Below, piece after piece: positions 27,816 through 38,130 of a DNA stretch of 64,000 nucleotides (its first letter is position 1; each line of letters starts with the position of its first letter). The DNA is from Christiangramia echinicola DSM 19838 (lineage in GTDB: Bacteria; Bacteroidota; Bacteroidia; Flavobacteriales; Flavobacteriaceae). The stretch spans positions 310,001-374,000 of the forward strand of contig NZ_AUHG01000011.1 in assembly GCF_000423065.1 (NCBI RefSeq), given 5' to 3'. The translations under genes and the position numbers were made by a program. The notes under the pieces were generated by a model, which was given only the letters and a program-made list of their open reading frames with translations, ran no database searches and was not told where the DNA came from.

Positions 27816-29024
27816 ATGAAGAAGCTGTTGTTTTCAGCAATATTAGGAGGTCTTTCATTAGTTTCATGTACTTCAGATGATACTCCTACCCCCGGAGAAA
27901 ATAAAATAGAAACTCCTGTAAATTATACTTTTCAAAGAGATGGTAATTCTACCGTTAGCTATAGTGGTCAAACCACAAGGCTTCAAATGGGAGCAGAATT
28001 AATGTCTAATTTCACCAATTTTGATTCAGCTTCAGAAGAGATGCTCATAAATATGTTTGCCAATGAAAATTCTCCTTTCGAGAATGCAAGCCTTAATGAG
28101 TCTTCAAAAAGCATTAGATCTAAAGTTGCCGCTTCTAATCTTTATTTCTCAACGAATAATGTAGAAGGAGCAGAGATTAAAAGTGATTTCGATTCTTATA
28201 TATCAGGTCAATTTACTACCGTAAAAGGGAATAGTGAAGTTTTGGCTGAAGCTGGTGTAGCAGGACAGATAGCAGATGGTGACAATGTTCGTTATGTGAA
28301 TGAAAACGGACTGGAGTATAACCAGGCATTCGCAAAAGGTTTGATAGGAGCACTATTATTAGACCAGATCGTTAATAATTACCTCTCAGCTCCGGTTCTT
28401 GATGAAGCAGATAACAGGGCTAATAACGATGCTGGTATTACCGAGGAAGATAAGGCTTATACTACCATGGAGCACAAATGGGATGAAGCTTACGGGTATC
28501 TGTATGGAGATCCTTCAATTCCTTCTGATGATCCAAATTCAGTATTAAATGAAAGCGATGATCGTTTACTTTTTAATTATTTAGGTCAGGTTGATGCAGA
28601 TGAAGACTTTGCCGGACTGGCAGAAAGCACTTACGAGGCATTCAAAACTGGTCGTGCAGCAATTGTAGAAGGAGATTATTCAACTCGTGATGCTCAGGTC
28701 GCTATAATTCGTGAGAATCTTTCAAAAGTGATCGCGGTTAGAGCCGTGCATTATTTACAAGGAGGTAAAGCTGCCTTAGCTGAAAATAAAATGGGCTCTG
28801 CTTTTCATGAACTTTCTGAAGGTTTCGGATTTATTTATAGTCTTAGATTCACAAATAAGCCAGGAACTAATATGCCATACATAGCTAAAGAAAAAATAGA
28901 TATGTATAAGGAGCAGTTGTTAGAAGGAAATGGTTTTTGGGATGTAACTCCTGAAACTTTGGATAGTATCTCTCAGGAGATCGCAGCGGCCTTTGGGTTT
29001 AGCGTTTCAGAAGCAGCAGAATAA
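27816..29024 (+). CDS. DUF4856 lipoprotein
   Basis: The protein has 402 residues and a lipoprotein signal (lipobox LVSC, Cys18) followed by an acidic Asp/Thr/Pro spacer. The body is the DUF4856 family: NYTFQRDGNSTVSYSGQTTRLQMG near residue 36, EHKWDEAYGYLYGD around 220, and the C-terminal AFHELSEGFGFIYSLRF. Much of it is helical and acidic, reminiscent of imelysin-like proteins. The family has no established function to my knowledge. It is the first gene of the operon, with imelysin, a gamma-carboxylase homologue and a TonB receptor downstream. It is probably periplasmic-facing and may bind a metal. Confidence 0.85.
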   Translation: MKKLLFSAILGGLSLVSCTSDDTPTPGENKIETPVNYTFQRDGNSTVSYSGQTTRLQMGAELMSNFTNFDSASEEMLINMFANENSPFENASLNESSKSIRSKVAASNLYFSTNNVEGAEIKSDFDSYISGQFTTVKGNSEVLAEAGVAGQIADGDNVRYVNENGLEYNQAFAKGLIGALLLDQIVNNYLSAPVLDEADNRANNDAGITEEDKAYTTMEHKWDEAYGYLYGDPSIPSDDPNSVLNESDDRLLFNYLGQVDADEDFAGLAESTYEAFKTGRAAIVEGDYSTRDAQVAIIRENLSKVIAVRAVHYLQGGKAALAENKMGSAFHELSEGFGFIYSLRFTNKPGTNMPYIAKEKIDMYKEQLLEGNGFWDVTPETLDSISQEIAAAFGFSVSEAAE

Positions 29025-29079
29025 AACAATTAGCCGGAGTTAGATTTCTAATCTGCTCCGGTTCTTAATATTTATACCT

Positions 29080-30183
29080 ATGATAAGGATTTCAAAATTT
29101 TTATTGATCGCTACACTAATTTTCACTGCCTGTTCTACAGAGGATGATGGTAATGGAGACGGAGGTGGTACTGAAACTGATTCGTTTGATCGTGGAGCAA
29201 TGCTGGCTAACTGGGCAGATAATATTATTATTCCGGCCTTCAGCAGCTTTAGTGGTTCTACTCAACAATTGGAGGATCTTACCGTAGCATTTACCAATGA
29301 TCCAACAGAAGAAAATCTAACAGCGTTAAGAAGTGGTTTTGAAAGTTCATATATAGATTTTCAAGCTGTAGCGATGTTTGATATTGGGAAAGCAGAAGAG
29401 CTTAGTTATCGTAGGTTTTTGAATACTTACCCATTAGATGCAGCCGAGGTGGATAATAAAATAGCAAGTGGAACCTACAACCTGGAGTTACCATCAAGTT
29501 TCAAAGAACAGGGATTTCCTGCAATGGATTACTTGCTTTATGGAATTGGAGAAACTAAGGCAGAGGTTGTAACTAAATATTCTTCAGATAATTATAGAAA
29601 CTACCTTTTGGATGTAGCTAAAAGAATAAATGACCTTACAGTTGAGGTAAATTCGTCCTGGCAAGGTGATTTTAGAGATGATTTTGTAAATAATACCAGT
29701 TCTTCCAGTACAGGGTCTGTAGATAAGTTTACCAATAAATACATTATGTATTATGAAACTTTTCTGCGTACAGGTAAAATAGGATATCCATCAGGAATTT
29801 TCACCGGTTCGCCTTCACCAATAAACGTAGAAGCATATTACTCAGCAGATCTTTCTAAAACACTTTACCTGGAGGCTATCAATAATATGGTAGATTTCTT
29901 TAATGGTAAATCTTTTAACGGAAATCAAACCGGAAAAAGTTATAAGCAATATTTAGAATATTTAGATAGAGGTGAGCTCGCCAGTGATATATTGGATCAG
30001 TTTGCTGCTATAAAATCTCAGGCTTCCAATCTAAATTCTAATCTTAAGAGCCAGGTAGAAACCGATAATACCGTTATGCTGGCTGCATACGATGAGTTGC
30101 AGAAAGCGGTAGTTTTACTAAAATTAGATATGGTCCAGGCTCTTTCTATTAGTATCAACTACGTAGATTCAGACGGTGATTAG
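29080..30183 (+). CDS. Imelysin-family lipoprotein
   Basis: The protein has 367 residues with a lipobox TAC (Cys18) and a Gly/Asp-rich spacer. The imelysin fold runs from about residue 45 to 360, with RRFLNTYP, GFPAMDYLLYG, YYETFLRTGKIGYPSG and the C-terminal LKLDMVQALSISINY. The family motif usually written GxHxxE appears here as GFPAMD, so both the His and the Glu are changed. Imelysin-like proteins are iron-regulated envelope proteins and are no longer thought to be true peptidases. The gene lies 55 bases after DUF4856 and 10 bases before the carboxylase homologue. Confidence 0.9.
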   Translation: MIRISKFLLIATLIFTACSTEDDGNGDGGGTETDSFDRGAMLANWADNIIIPAFSSFSGSTQQLEDLTVAFTNDPTEENLTALRSGFESSYIDFQAVAMFDIGKAEELSYRRFLNTYPLDAAEVDNKIASGTYNLELPSSFKEQGFPAMDYLLYGIGETKAEVVTKYSSDNYRNYLLDVAKRINDLTVEVNSSWQGDFRDDFVNNTSSSSTGSVDKFTNKYIMYYETFLRTGKIGYPSGIFTGSPSPINVEAYYSADLSKTLYLEAINNMVDFFNGKSFNGNQTGKSYKQYLEYLDRGELASDILDQFAAIKSQASNLNSNLKSQVETDNTVMLAAYDELQKAVVLLKLDMVQALSISINYVDSDGD

Positions 30184-30193
30184 TTTGGGATAG

Positions 30194-31558
30194 ATGAGAT
30201 CGTCCATCCCTAAATATTTCAAATCATATACTGATGCGGCTCCACTGGCTGTCTTCAGAATTGGATTTGGAATTATGATGCTGGCCAGCATTATACGCTT
30301 CTGGCTTAACGGATGGATCGAGAAACTTTATATAACCCCAAAATTTCATTTTAGTTATTACAATTTTGAATGGGTGAAACCGCTTGGCGATTTCACCTAT
30401 TTGCTTTTTATAGTTTGTGGCCTGGCAGCTCTTTTTGTTGCCCTGGGATATAAATACCGAATCGCGATCATTACATTTTTCCTGAGTTTTACATACATAG
30501 AACTCATGGATAAGACCACTTATCTAAATCACTATTATTTTATAAGTATTCTTAGTTTTTTAATGATCTTTTTGCCTGCACATGTTTATTATTCCCTGGA
30601 TGCCTGGAAGAATAATAAATTATCCTTTCAAAAGATTCCTCGGTGGGGTATCGATGCGATAAAACTTTTGCTGGGGATCGTCTACTTCTACGCGGGATTG
30701 GCCAAGATAAATTCAGATTGGCTATTAAAGGCTATGCCTCTTAAAATCTGGCTTCCTTCAAAATATGATATTCCATTTCTCGGAGATCTAATGCAGCAGG
30801 AATGGGTCGCTTATGCCTTTAGCTGGAGTGGAATGCTATATGATCTATTTATCCCCTTTCTTTTACTATGGAAGCGGACCAGGTTTTTTGCTTTCCTGAT
30901 GGTGATCGTTTTCCATGTTTTAACCAGGGTTTTGTTTCCTATTGGAATGTTCCCGTACATTATGATCGTTAGCGCGCTTATTTTCTTTAGTCCTGAAGTG
31001 CACCATAGAATTTTAAGTAGAATTTCGAAATGGTTCAGGATCAATAAACAAAAATTCGACAATTCCAGAATGCTTTTTCAGAATCTGAAAATAAGGAGAT
31101 TACAGATTACTGTAATTGCCCTATTCTTCGGAATTCAAATTTTATTTCCGTGGAGATATTTGATGTATCCAGGCGAATTATTCTGGACCGAAGAAGGTTT
31201 CAGGTTTTCCTGGAGAGTTATGCTTATGGAGAAAGCCGGATTTGCCCAGTTTAAGGTGGTTGATGCCGAAACCGGAAAAAGATTTTATGTAGATAATGCA
31301 GATTTTCTTACTCCTTTTCAGGAAAAACAAATGGCTTTCCAGCCAGATTTTATTTTAGAATATGCGCACTTTCTGGCTGATCATTTCAGAAAAGAAGGTC
31401 ACAAGAATATTGAAGTCTATGTGGAAAACTACGTAGGCCTTAATGGCAGAAAAAGTGCACCCTATATAAGTCCTGATGTTAATTTGCTTAATTTCGCGGA
31501 CTCTTTTAAACACAAAACATTCATTTTACCATTTAATGATGAAATTAAAGGTCTTTAG
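30194..31558 (+). CDS. Vitamin K-dependent gamma-carboxylase homologue (HTTM family)
   Basis: The protein has 454 residues. The N-terminal HTTM region (about 12-275) has several membrane helices. A soluble C-terminal domain (about 300-454) follows. Segments match what I recall of human GGCX over almost the full length: MDKTTYLNHYY at 105-115 (GGCX LDKTTWNNHSY), YFYAGLAKINSDW at 164-176 (catalytic Lys218 region), MLYDLFIPFLL, FHVLTRVLFPIGMF at 240-253, then TEEGFRFSW and VDNADFLTP in the C-domain. His113 and Lys171 align with GGCX His160 and Lys218, with the same 58-residue spacing. GGCX adds CO2 to Glu using reduced vitamin K. Whether this protein carboxylates or only oxidises quinone is unknown. 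Confidence 0.88.
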   Translation: MRSSIPKYFKSYTDAAPLAVFRIGFGIMMLASIIRFWLNGWIEKLYITPKFHFSYYNFEWVKPLGDFTYLLFIVCGLAALFVALGYKYRIAIITFFLSFTYIELMDKTTYLNHYYFISILSFLMIFLPAHVYYSLDAWKNNKLSFQKIPRWGIDAIKLLLGIVYFYAGLAKINSDWLLKAMPLKIWLPSKYDIPFLGDLMQQEWVAYAFSWSGMLYDLFIPFLLLWKRTRFFAFLMVIVFHVLTRVLFPIGMFPYIMIVSALIFFSPEVHHRILSRISKWFRINKQKFDNSRMLFQNLKIRRLQITVIALFFGIQILFPWRYLMYPGELFWTEEGFRFSWRVMLMEKAGFAQFKVVDAETGKRFYVDNADFLTPFQEKQMAFQPDFILEYAHFLADHFRKEGHKNIEVYVENYVGLNGRKSAPYISPDVNLLNFADSFKHKTFILPFNDEIKGL

Positions 31559-34004
31559 TATACTCTTCTTTTTTACCATTCTTGCCAATGCGCAATATAC
31601 ATTGAGCGGTAAAATAACTTCAGCAAATGATGGCGAACCCATTCCAAACGCAGAGATATGGAATAAAACGACGGGAAAACTTACGGTGGCTAATGAAAAA
31701 GGTGAATATAAAATTACCTCTTTAAAAACCGGAAGTAACGTTTTTGCAGTTTTCAGCTTTGAGTATGAGATCGTAGAACGAGAGATTGAGATCACCGGAG
31801 ATACCAAAATAAATTTTGAATTATCTCCACTTGCAGAAAGCCTTAGTGAAGTAATGATCACCAATAGGCGGGAACAAATATTTGCTCTTCGAAAATTACG
31901 AAAAGTAGAGGGTACGGCTATTTATGCCGGGAAAAAAAGTGAAGTGGTTTTAATAGATAAAGTTACCGGTAACCTGGCGGCTAATAATGCCAGGCAGATC
32001 TATAACCAGGTAGTGGGACTTAATATTTATGACAATGGTGATGCAGGTTTACAGCTGAATATTGGAGGCAGAGGCCTTGATCCAAACCGGACTCAGAATT
32101 TTAATACCAGACAGAATGGTTACGATATTTCTGCCGATGTTCTTGGTTATCCTGAAAGTTATTACACTCCGCCACCAGAGGCTTTGAGAGAAATTCAGGT
32201 GGTACGTGGAGCAGCATCGTTACAATACGGAACCCAGTTTGGAGGCTTGATCAATTTTAGGTTCAAAGAACCGGTGCCAAACAAAAAAATAGAGCTTGTT
32301 TCCAGGCAAACTATTGGTTCTTATAACCTCTTTACAAGCTTCAACAGTCTAAGTGGAACCGTTGGGAAATTTAGCTATTACACCTATTATAATTATAAGG
32401 GAGGGAATGGATTCAGACCAAATTCTGAATATGATTCTAATAATGCCTTTGCACACCTGGGGTGGAAATTTAATGACCGCACCAATATTAGTTTTGAATA
32501 TACTTACCTGGATTACCTTGCGCAACAGCCGGGAGGTTTAACCGATGCGAAGTTCTATGAAGATCCAGAATTCAGTAACAGGCCTAGAAACTGGTTCGAT
32601 GTGAACTGGAATCTTTTCGCATTAAAACTGGAACATAAAATTTCAGATAAAACAGATTTTAGTTTGAACGTTTTTGGTTTGAATGCTACGAGGAAAGCCT
32701 TAGGATTTAGACAAAATAGGGTGGCTTTAGAAGATGATCCTGATGAGCCACGTGAATTACTGGTTGATGATTTTTCTAATTGGGGAGCTGAGGCCAGAGT
32801 TCTTACCAGGTATAACCTGTTTGCTGAAGAGTCTGTTCTTTTATTAGGAACCAAATATTACCAGGCTTATAACCAGCAGCAGCAAGGTCCAGGAAGTACC
32901 GCTGCCGGACCAGATTTTGAGTTTGCTACAAATGATTTTCCAGATTATAAAAGACAGTCTGAATTTGATTTCCCTAATCATAACCTAGCAATTTTCGGAG
33001 AAAATATATTTAATGTTACCAATAACTTTTCGGTTACTCCAGGTTTCAGATTCGAATATATAAATACCGAAGCAGATGGCTATTACAAAAATGTTGTCAC
33101 AGATAATGCAGAGAATGTATTGTTAAATGAAACTATAGAAGACGACAGAGATTTTGAAAGAAGTTTTATTCTTTTAGGAGTGGGAAGTAGTTATAATTTG
33201 AATGCATCTAATGAGTTGTATGCTAATTTTTCTCAGAATTATAGATCGGTCACCTTTAATGATATCAGGGTTGTAAATCCAAGTTTCCAGGTAGATCCTA
33301 ATATAAAGGATGAAGAAGGTTTTACATCAGATCTTGGAATTCGTGGTCGAATAAAGAATATACTTTCTTATGATGCCAGTGTTTTCGCATTGAAATATAA
33401 TGATAGAATTGGTGAAGTGCTGAGGCCAGAAGAACGCGTGAACGCTCAGGGCGAACTGGAACAAACTGGAAGACTTGTAAGATATAAAGGAAATATAGGG
33501 GACGCGTTTATTTATGGAATTGAAACATTTGCTGAATGGAATATAAGAAATAGCTTTTTTGAGTCTGCAGAGAATCATCAATTAAATGCTTTTATAAACA
33601 CAGCATTTACCAGGTCTGAATATATCAAGTCAGATCAGGTGAATGTGGAAGGAAGTGAAGTAGAATTTATCCCGGCGGTAAATTTAAAAACCGGACTTAA
33701 TTTCGGGTATAAAAACTTCCTCGCTGGTTTGCAGTATACTTATTTGTCTAGCCAGTATACAGATGCTTCTAACGCTCCTCAAGTCAAAAAGGATAATAAT
33801 AAAGGGATAGAAGGAGAAGTTCCTGCGTATGGGATCATGGATCTGTCTGCCTCATATAGTCTGGGGAAGTTCAAACTGGAAACGGGAATTAATAACCTTC
33901 TAGATAACTCATATTTTACAAGAAGAGCAACAGGATATCCCGGACCCGGAATTATTCCTGCACAACCTATAACCTGGTATACCACCTTGCAAATAAGGCT
34001 TTGA
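31536..34004 (+). CDS. FecA-like TonB-dependent receptor of the imelysin operon
   Basis: The protein has 822 residues from the ATG at 31536; a second ATG follows at 31539. Starting further upstream would put about 20 extra residues before the signal peptide. The gene overlaps the end of the carboxylase gene by 23 bases. Signal peptide to about residue 20 (ILANAQ). Residues 21-100 form a CarboxypepD-like domain (LSGKITSANDGEPIPNAEIW). The plug (about 110-245) has LNIGGRGLDPNRTQNFNTRQ and IQVVRGAASLQYGTQFGGLINF, typical of siderophore or ferric citrate receptors. The barrel ends with LETGINNLLDNSYFTRR. It should import the operon's substrate across the outer membrane. Confidence 0.92.
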   Translation: MMKLKVFSILFFFTILANAQYTLSGKITSANDGEPIPNAEIWNKTTGKLTVANEKGEYKITSLKTGSNVFAVFSFEYEIVEREIEITGDTKINFELSPLAESLSEVMITNRREQIFALRKLRKVEGTAIYAGKKSEVVLIDKVTGNLAANNARQIYNQVVGLNIYDNGDAGLQLNIGGRGLDPNRTQNFNTRQNGYDISADVLGYPESYYTPPPEALREIQVVRGAASLQYGTQFGGLINFRFKEPVPNKKIELVSRQTIGSYNLFTSFNSLSGTVGKFSYYTYYNYKGGNGFRPNSEYDSNNAFAHLGWKFNDRTNISFEYTYLDYLAQQPGGLTDAKFYEDPEFSNRPRNWFDVNWNLFALKLEHKISDKTDFSLNVFGLNATRKALGFRQNRVALEDDPDEPRELLVDDFSNWGAEARVLTRYNLFAEESVLLLGTKYYQAYNQQQQGPGSTAAGPDFEFATNDFPDYKRQSEFDFPNHNLAIFGENIFNVTNNFSVTPGFRFEYINTEADGYYKNVVTDNAENVLLNETIEDDRDFERSFILLGVGSSYNLNASNELYANFSQNYRSVTFNDIRVVNPSFQVDPNIKDEEGFTSDLGIRGRIKNILSYDASVFALKYNDRIGEVLRPEERVNAQGELEQTGRLVRYKGNIGDAFIYGIETFAEWNIRNSFFESAENHQLNAFINTAFTRSEYIKSDQVNVEGSEVEFIPAVNLKTGLNFGYKNFLAGLQYTYLSSQYTDASNAPQVKKDNNKGIEGEVPAYGIMDLSASYSLGKFKLETGINNLLDNSYFTRRATGYPGPGIIPAQPITWYTTLQIRL

Positions 34005-34005
34005 T

Positions 34006-34248
34006 CTAAGCTGAAGCCTGGGGAGCCCAGTGATTGCAAAGCATTCCGGGAGCTGCCTTTTGTGGATTTGCACAGGTTGGAGAATGATATCTACTGCAGT
34101 TGAGACAGTTTGGTTCATTCTTGAGCGCAGCCTTCATTTTAAAGCTATCACAGGTATGTTGATATCCAACGCTGGTTTCATGTTTTGTGCAGAAATTGTT
34201 CTTGAATCTTTCGCAATTCATGCAGCTGTTACCTAATCTAATGCTCAT
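34006..34248 (-). CDS. Duplicated four-cysteine mini-protein
   Basis: The protein has 80 residues and eight cysteines in two matching sets: C9-x2-C12-x7-C20-x12-C33 and C48-x2-C51-x7-C59-x11-C71. Each set ends in Cys followed by Asp/Asn and an aromatic region (CDSF, CNHW). The regular spacing argues for a real gene and for metal binding (zinc or iron) or an internal duplication of a small knuckle. There is no signal peptide, so it is cytoplasmic. It converges on the TonB receptor with a single base between the stop codons. I do not recognise a named family. Confidence 0.75.
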   Translation of the reverse strand: MSIRLGNSCMNCERFKNNFCTKHETSVGYQHTCDSFKMKAALKNEPNCLNCSRYHSPTCANPQKAAPGMLCNHWAPQASA

Positions 34249-34422
34249 AAGCTCGAAATTTTAATATATCTAAACTTACGCTCATAGTATTTAAGAAACA
34301 ATATAAATAGCTTTAGTACAGCAGGTTAAGCTTTAGGTCATGCCAGTGTCTAACGAATTCTGGTTTTTAATTAAAATATAGCCTGGTCTAAGATTATTGT
34401 CTCTTAACACATAATAACCTGA

Positions 34423-35946
<1,524 letters not shown>

Positions 35947-35961
35947 TAGAATTACAGATAA

Positions 35962-35993
35962 AAAAAATGCCCTGAATTTTCAGGGCATTTTTT
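35962..35993 (+). terminator. Terminator after guaB
   Basis: 15-bp stem AAAAAATGCCCTGAA / TTCAGGGCATTTTTT with a 2-base loop. Bidirectional, as the gene on the other side converges. Confidence 0.88.
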
Positions 35994-36015
35994 GTTTATT
36001 AAATCTAATTGAGAT

Positions 36016-36549
36016 CTATTTATTTTCAGCGGTATCCTCTGCAGGTTGAGGTTCAATGCCTAACTGGTTCATTACTTTCTCTGTAATGTCATCTTCAGGT
36101 CGTGAATATGCCAGTCCGCTTGCTCCGCTATGGAATATTTGAGTAAAACCATCTGCCTTAATTACCTTTTGCATGGCAGCATCGATCTTGTCGTACAAAG
36201 GACCATTTAATTCGCTGCGCTTCATTTGCATCATTACGGATGCTTTCTGACGGAAACCTTTAATATTATTTTCCAGGTCGATGATCTTGTTTTCTTTTTC
36301 TTTCTTTGCTTCCTCTTCAAGACTTGCTACAGATTCCTGGTAGTCTTTTACAAGACCTTCATATTCCTGAATAGTTGATTTTAAATCTGCCTGTAATTTT
36401 TCATTATAGGTTTCAAGGCTTTTGTTTACCTCAGCCGATTCCGGTAATTGGGAAAGAATATATTCGGCATCTATAGTACCGATCTTAGATTGTGCATTTG
36501 ATGAGAATGCGACTAACATCATTAAAATTGCTAAACTTAATCGTTTCAT
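36016..36549 (-). CDS. OmpH/Skp-family periplasmic chaperone
   Basis: The protein has 177 residues and a signal peptide ending near SNAQS (residue 20). It starts the mature part with KIGTIDAEYILSQLPE, typical of OmpH/Skp, and continues into a long charged coiled coil (about 45-120, rich in Lys/Glu with EEEAKKEKENKI). It ends with FTQIFHSGASGLAYSRPEDDIT. Skp-type chaperones hold unfolded outer-membrane proteins in the periplasm. It is encoded near two SurA-type chaperones (37252, 38108), which share that task. Confidence 0.9.
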   Translation of the reverse strand: MKRLSLAILMMLVAFSSNAQSKIGTIDAEYILSQLPESAEVNKSLETYNEKLQADLKSTIQEYEGLVKDYQESVASLEEEAKKEKENKIIDLENNIKGFRQKASVMMQMKRSELNGPLYDKIDAAMQKVIKADGFTQIFHSGASGLAYSRPEDDITEKVMNQLGIEPQPAEDTAENK

Positions 36550-36620
36550 TTTGTGATATTTTTTCGCAAATATAACAGCCTGAGCAGAATATATCTAGGA
36601 TTTTATTTCAAAAAAATAAT

Positions 36621-37073
36621 CTACCTGTCCAGGACACTTTTCCCATCCTCGACGAAAGCTTTAAAATCTTCCATGTATTTTCTGGATTGCTTTTTAAAAG
36701 CACCAGGCATGAACCATCCAAATAATTTCATGAATCCACTGAACTTGAATTTATTATCTGTGACCCATAAGGTGTTTTTTTCCATGGTAGGAGAAAATTT
36801 ATTGATCTGATAATTATAAACTCCCTTTGCCTCATAAGTCGCACTGTACTCATCTGGCAAATTATTTTTAATGATGGTTTCTGTCATTTCAATCTCACGT
36901 TTGCCCATGTCATATTTCAATAGATTCTGCGATCCTTCTTCTCCCGTTTTTCCATTTATAGGTTTCATAAATACAAATCCTCGCTGCCAGTGTTTCATAT
37001 TATCGGGGTTAGAATATTTTTCTACCACTTCTTTTCGAGGTTTATTAATGGTTATTTCCTGTATATATTTCAT
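36621..37073 (-). CDS. SRPBCC-family protein
   Basis: The protein has 150 residues and the START/SRPBCC helix-grip fold: YIQEITINKPRKEVVEKYSNPDNMKHWQRG at the start, a central beta sheet, and a long C-terminal helix ending KQSRKYMEDFKAFVEDGK. Such proteins bind hydrophobic ligands or act as cyclase/dehydratase-like enzymes; nothing here defines the ligand. It is cytoplasmic. It diverges from the SurA operon. Confidence 0.82.
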   Translation of the reverse strand: MKYIQEITINKPRKEVVEKYSNPDNMKHWQRGFVFMKPINGKTGEEGSQNLLKYDMGKREIEMTETIIKNNLPDEYSATYEAKGVYNYQINKFSPTMEKNTLWVTDNKFKFSGFMKLFGWFMPGAFKKQSRKYMEDFKAFVEDGKSVLDR

Positions 37074-37166
37074 AATCGATTGGTTTGTTGATTATTAAAG
37101 ATAATGTAGAATTAAATATTTTAGAAATTTATAATTTAAATCTGCAGTTTTCGTTATGCCTTTAGC

Positions 37167-37196
37167 TTGCAGAACCTTAACTAATTCTTATTTTTG
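37167..37196 (+). promoter_or_regulatory. Promoter of the SurA-type chaperone operon
   Basis: -33 TTG at 37167-37169, 19-base spacer, exact -7 TATTTTTG at 37189-37196. One of the best matches to the Bacteroidota consensus in the window, 56 bases upstream of the ATG at 37252. Confidence 0.7.
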
Positions 37197-37251
37197 CCCG
37201 GATAGAGATTTTATGATAAGGTAACATCTCTTCTGGCATTCAAATTGAGAG

Positions 37252-38130
37252 ATGCTAAAAAAATTGATTTTGAAGAGAAATTTTAGCAGATTTATTTTAT
37301 TTCTTTTTTCGCTGGTCCTTTATAGCTGCGAATATTTTCAGCAATCTGATGATCGTAAAGTGGTGGTAAGGGTGAATGATTCTTATTTATATGAAAGCGA
37401 TATTCAGGCTTTGATCAATGAAAACACCTCTTCTGAAGACAGCTCGATCATAGTTTCAAATTATATCACTCGATGGGCTACCCAGCAATTGTTAATAGAC
37501 CGCGCAGAGTTGAATTTGCCGCAGTCCCAGCAGATAGAGTTTAACGAACTGGTGAATAATTACAGGAATGAGCTGTATACAAATGCCTATACAGATGCTG
37601 TAGTTTCCAGGGATTTGGATACTACCTTAAATCGTGAGGACGTTCAGCAATATTATGAACAGAATAAGGAGAATTTTATTCTCAACGAAGACCTGGTTAA
37701 ACTCAGGTATATTAACATGGCCAAGAATAGTAATAACCTGGATGATATTAAGAAAAAGATTATCAGGTTCAATGATGAAGATCAACAGGATCTTTTGAAT
37801 ATGGCTATTCAGTTCAAGAATTATTCGATGAATGATTCGGTTTGGGTAAAAACCAAATCTGTATATGATAAAATTGGTCCACTATCTGTGGAAGACAGAG
37901 CAAGCTTGCTTAAGAAATCTAATTTTATGGAATTGCAGGATTCGCTAAATGTGTATCTTGTGTACGTAAATGACGTTCTAAGCCGAAATGAGCAGGCGCC
38001 TATAGAATACGCTTCGGCAACCATTCGCGAGATTTTGCTGAATAAGCGAAAGCAAGCGTTAATTAAAGAATTAGAAAAAGATATTACTAAAGATGCAATT
38101 AAGAATAATGAATTTGAAATTATCAATTAA
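37252..38130 (+). CDS. SurA-N-like periplasmic lipoprotein, parvulin-type
   Basis: The protein has 292 residues and a lipoprotein-like signal (LVLYSC, Cys26). The mature part begins VVVRVNDSYLYESDIQALI, the SurA/PpiC N-terminal chaperone start, followed by helical segments and a short region around 145-235 in the place of a parvulin domain. I cannot make out the parvulin active-site residues with confidence, so it may be a chaperone without isomerase activity. It overlaps the next SurA gene by 23 bases, so their translation is probably coupled. Confidence 0.78.
   Translation: MLKKLILKRNFSRFILFLFSLVLYSCEYFQQSDDRKVVVRVNDSYLYESDIQALINENTSSEDSSIIVSNYITRWATQQLLIDRAELNLPQSQQIEFNELVNNYRNELYTNAYTDAVVSRDLDTTLNREDVQQYYEQNKENFILNEDLVKLRYINMAKNSNNLDDIKKKIIRFNDEDQQDLLNMAIQFKNYSMNDSVWVKTKSVYDKIGPLSVEDRASLLKKSNFMELQDSLNVYLVYVNDVLSRNEQAPIEYASATIREILLNKRKQALIKELEKDITKDAIKNNEFEIIN

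Noticed and set aside
31476-31535. Longer TonB-receptor start inside the carboxylase gene
   Set aside because: It would place about 20 extra residues before the signal peptide; the ATG at 31536 directly precedes a normal signal sequence.
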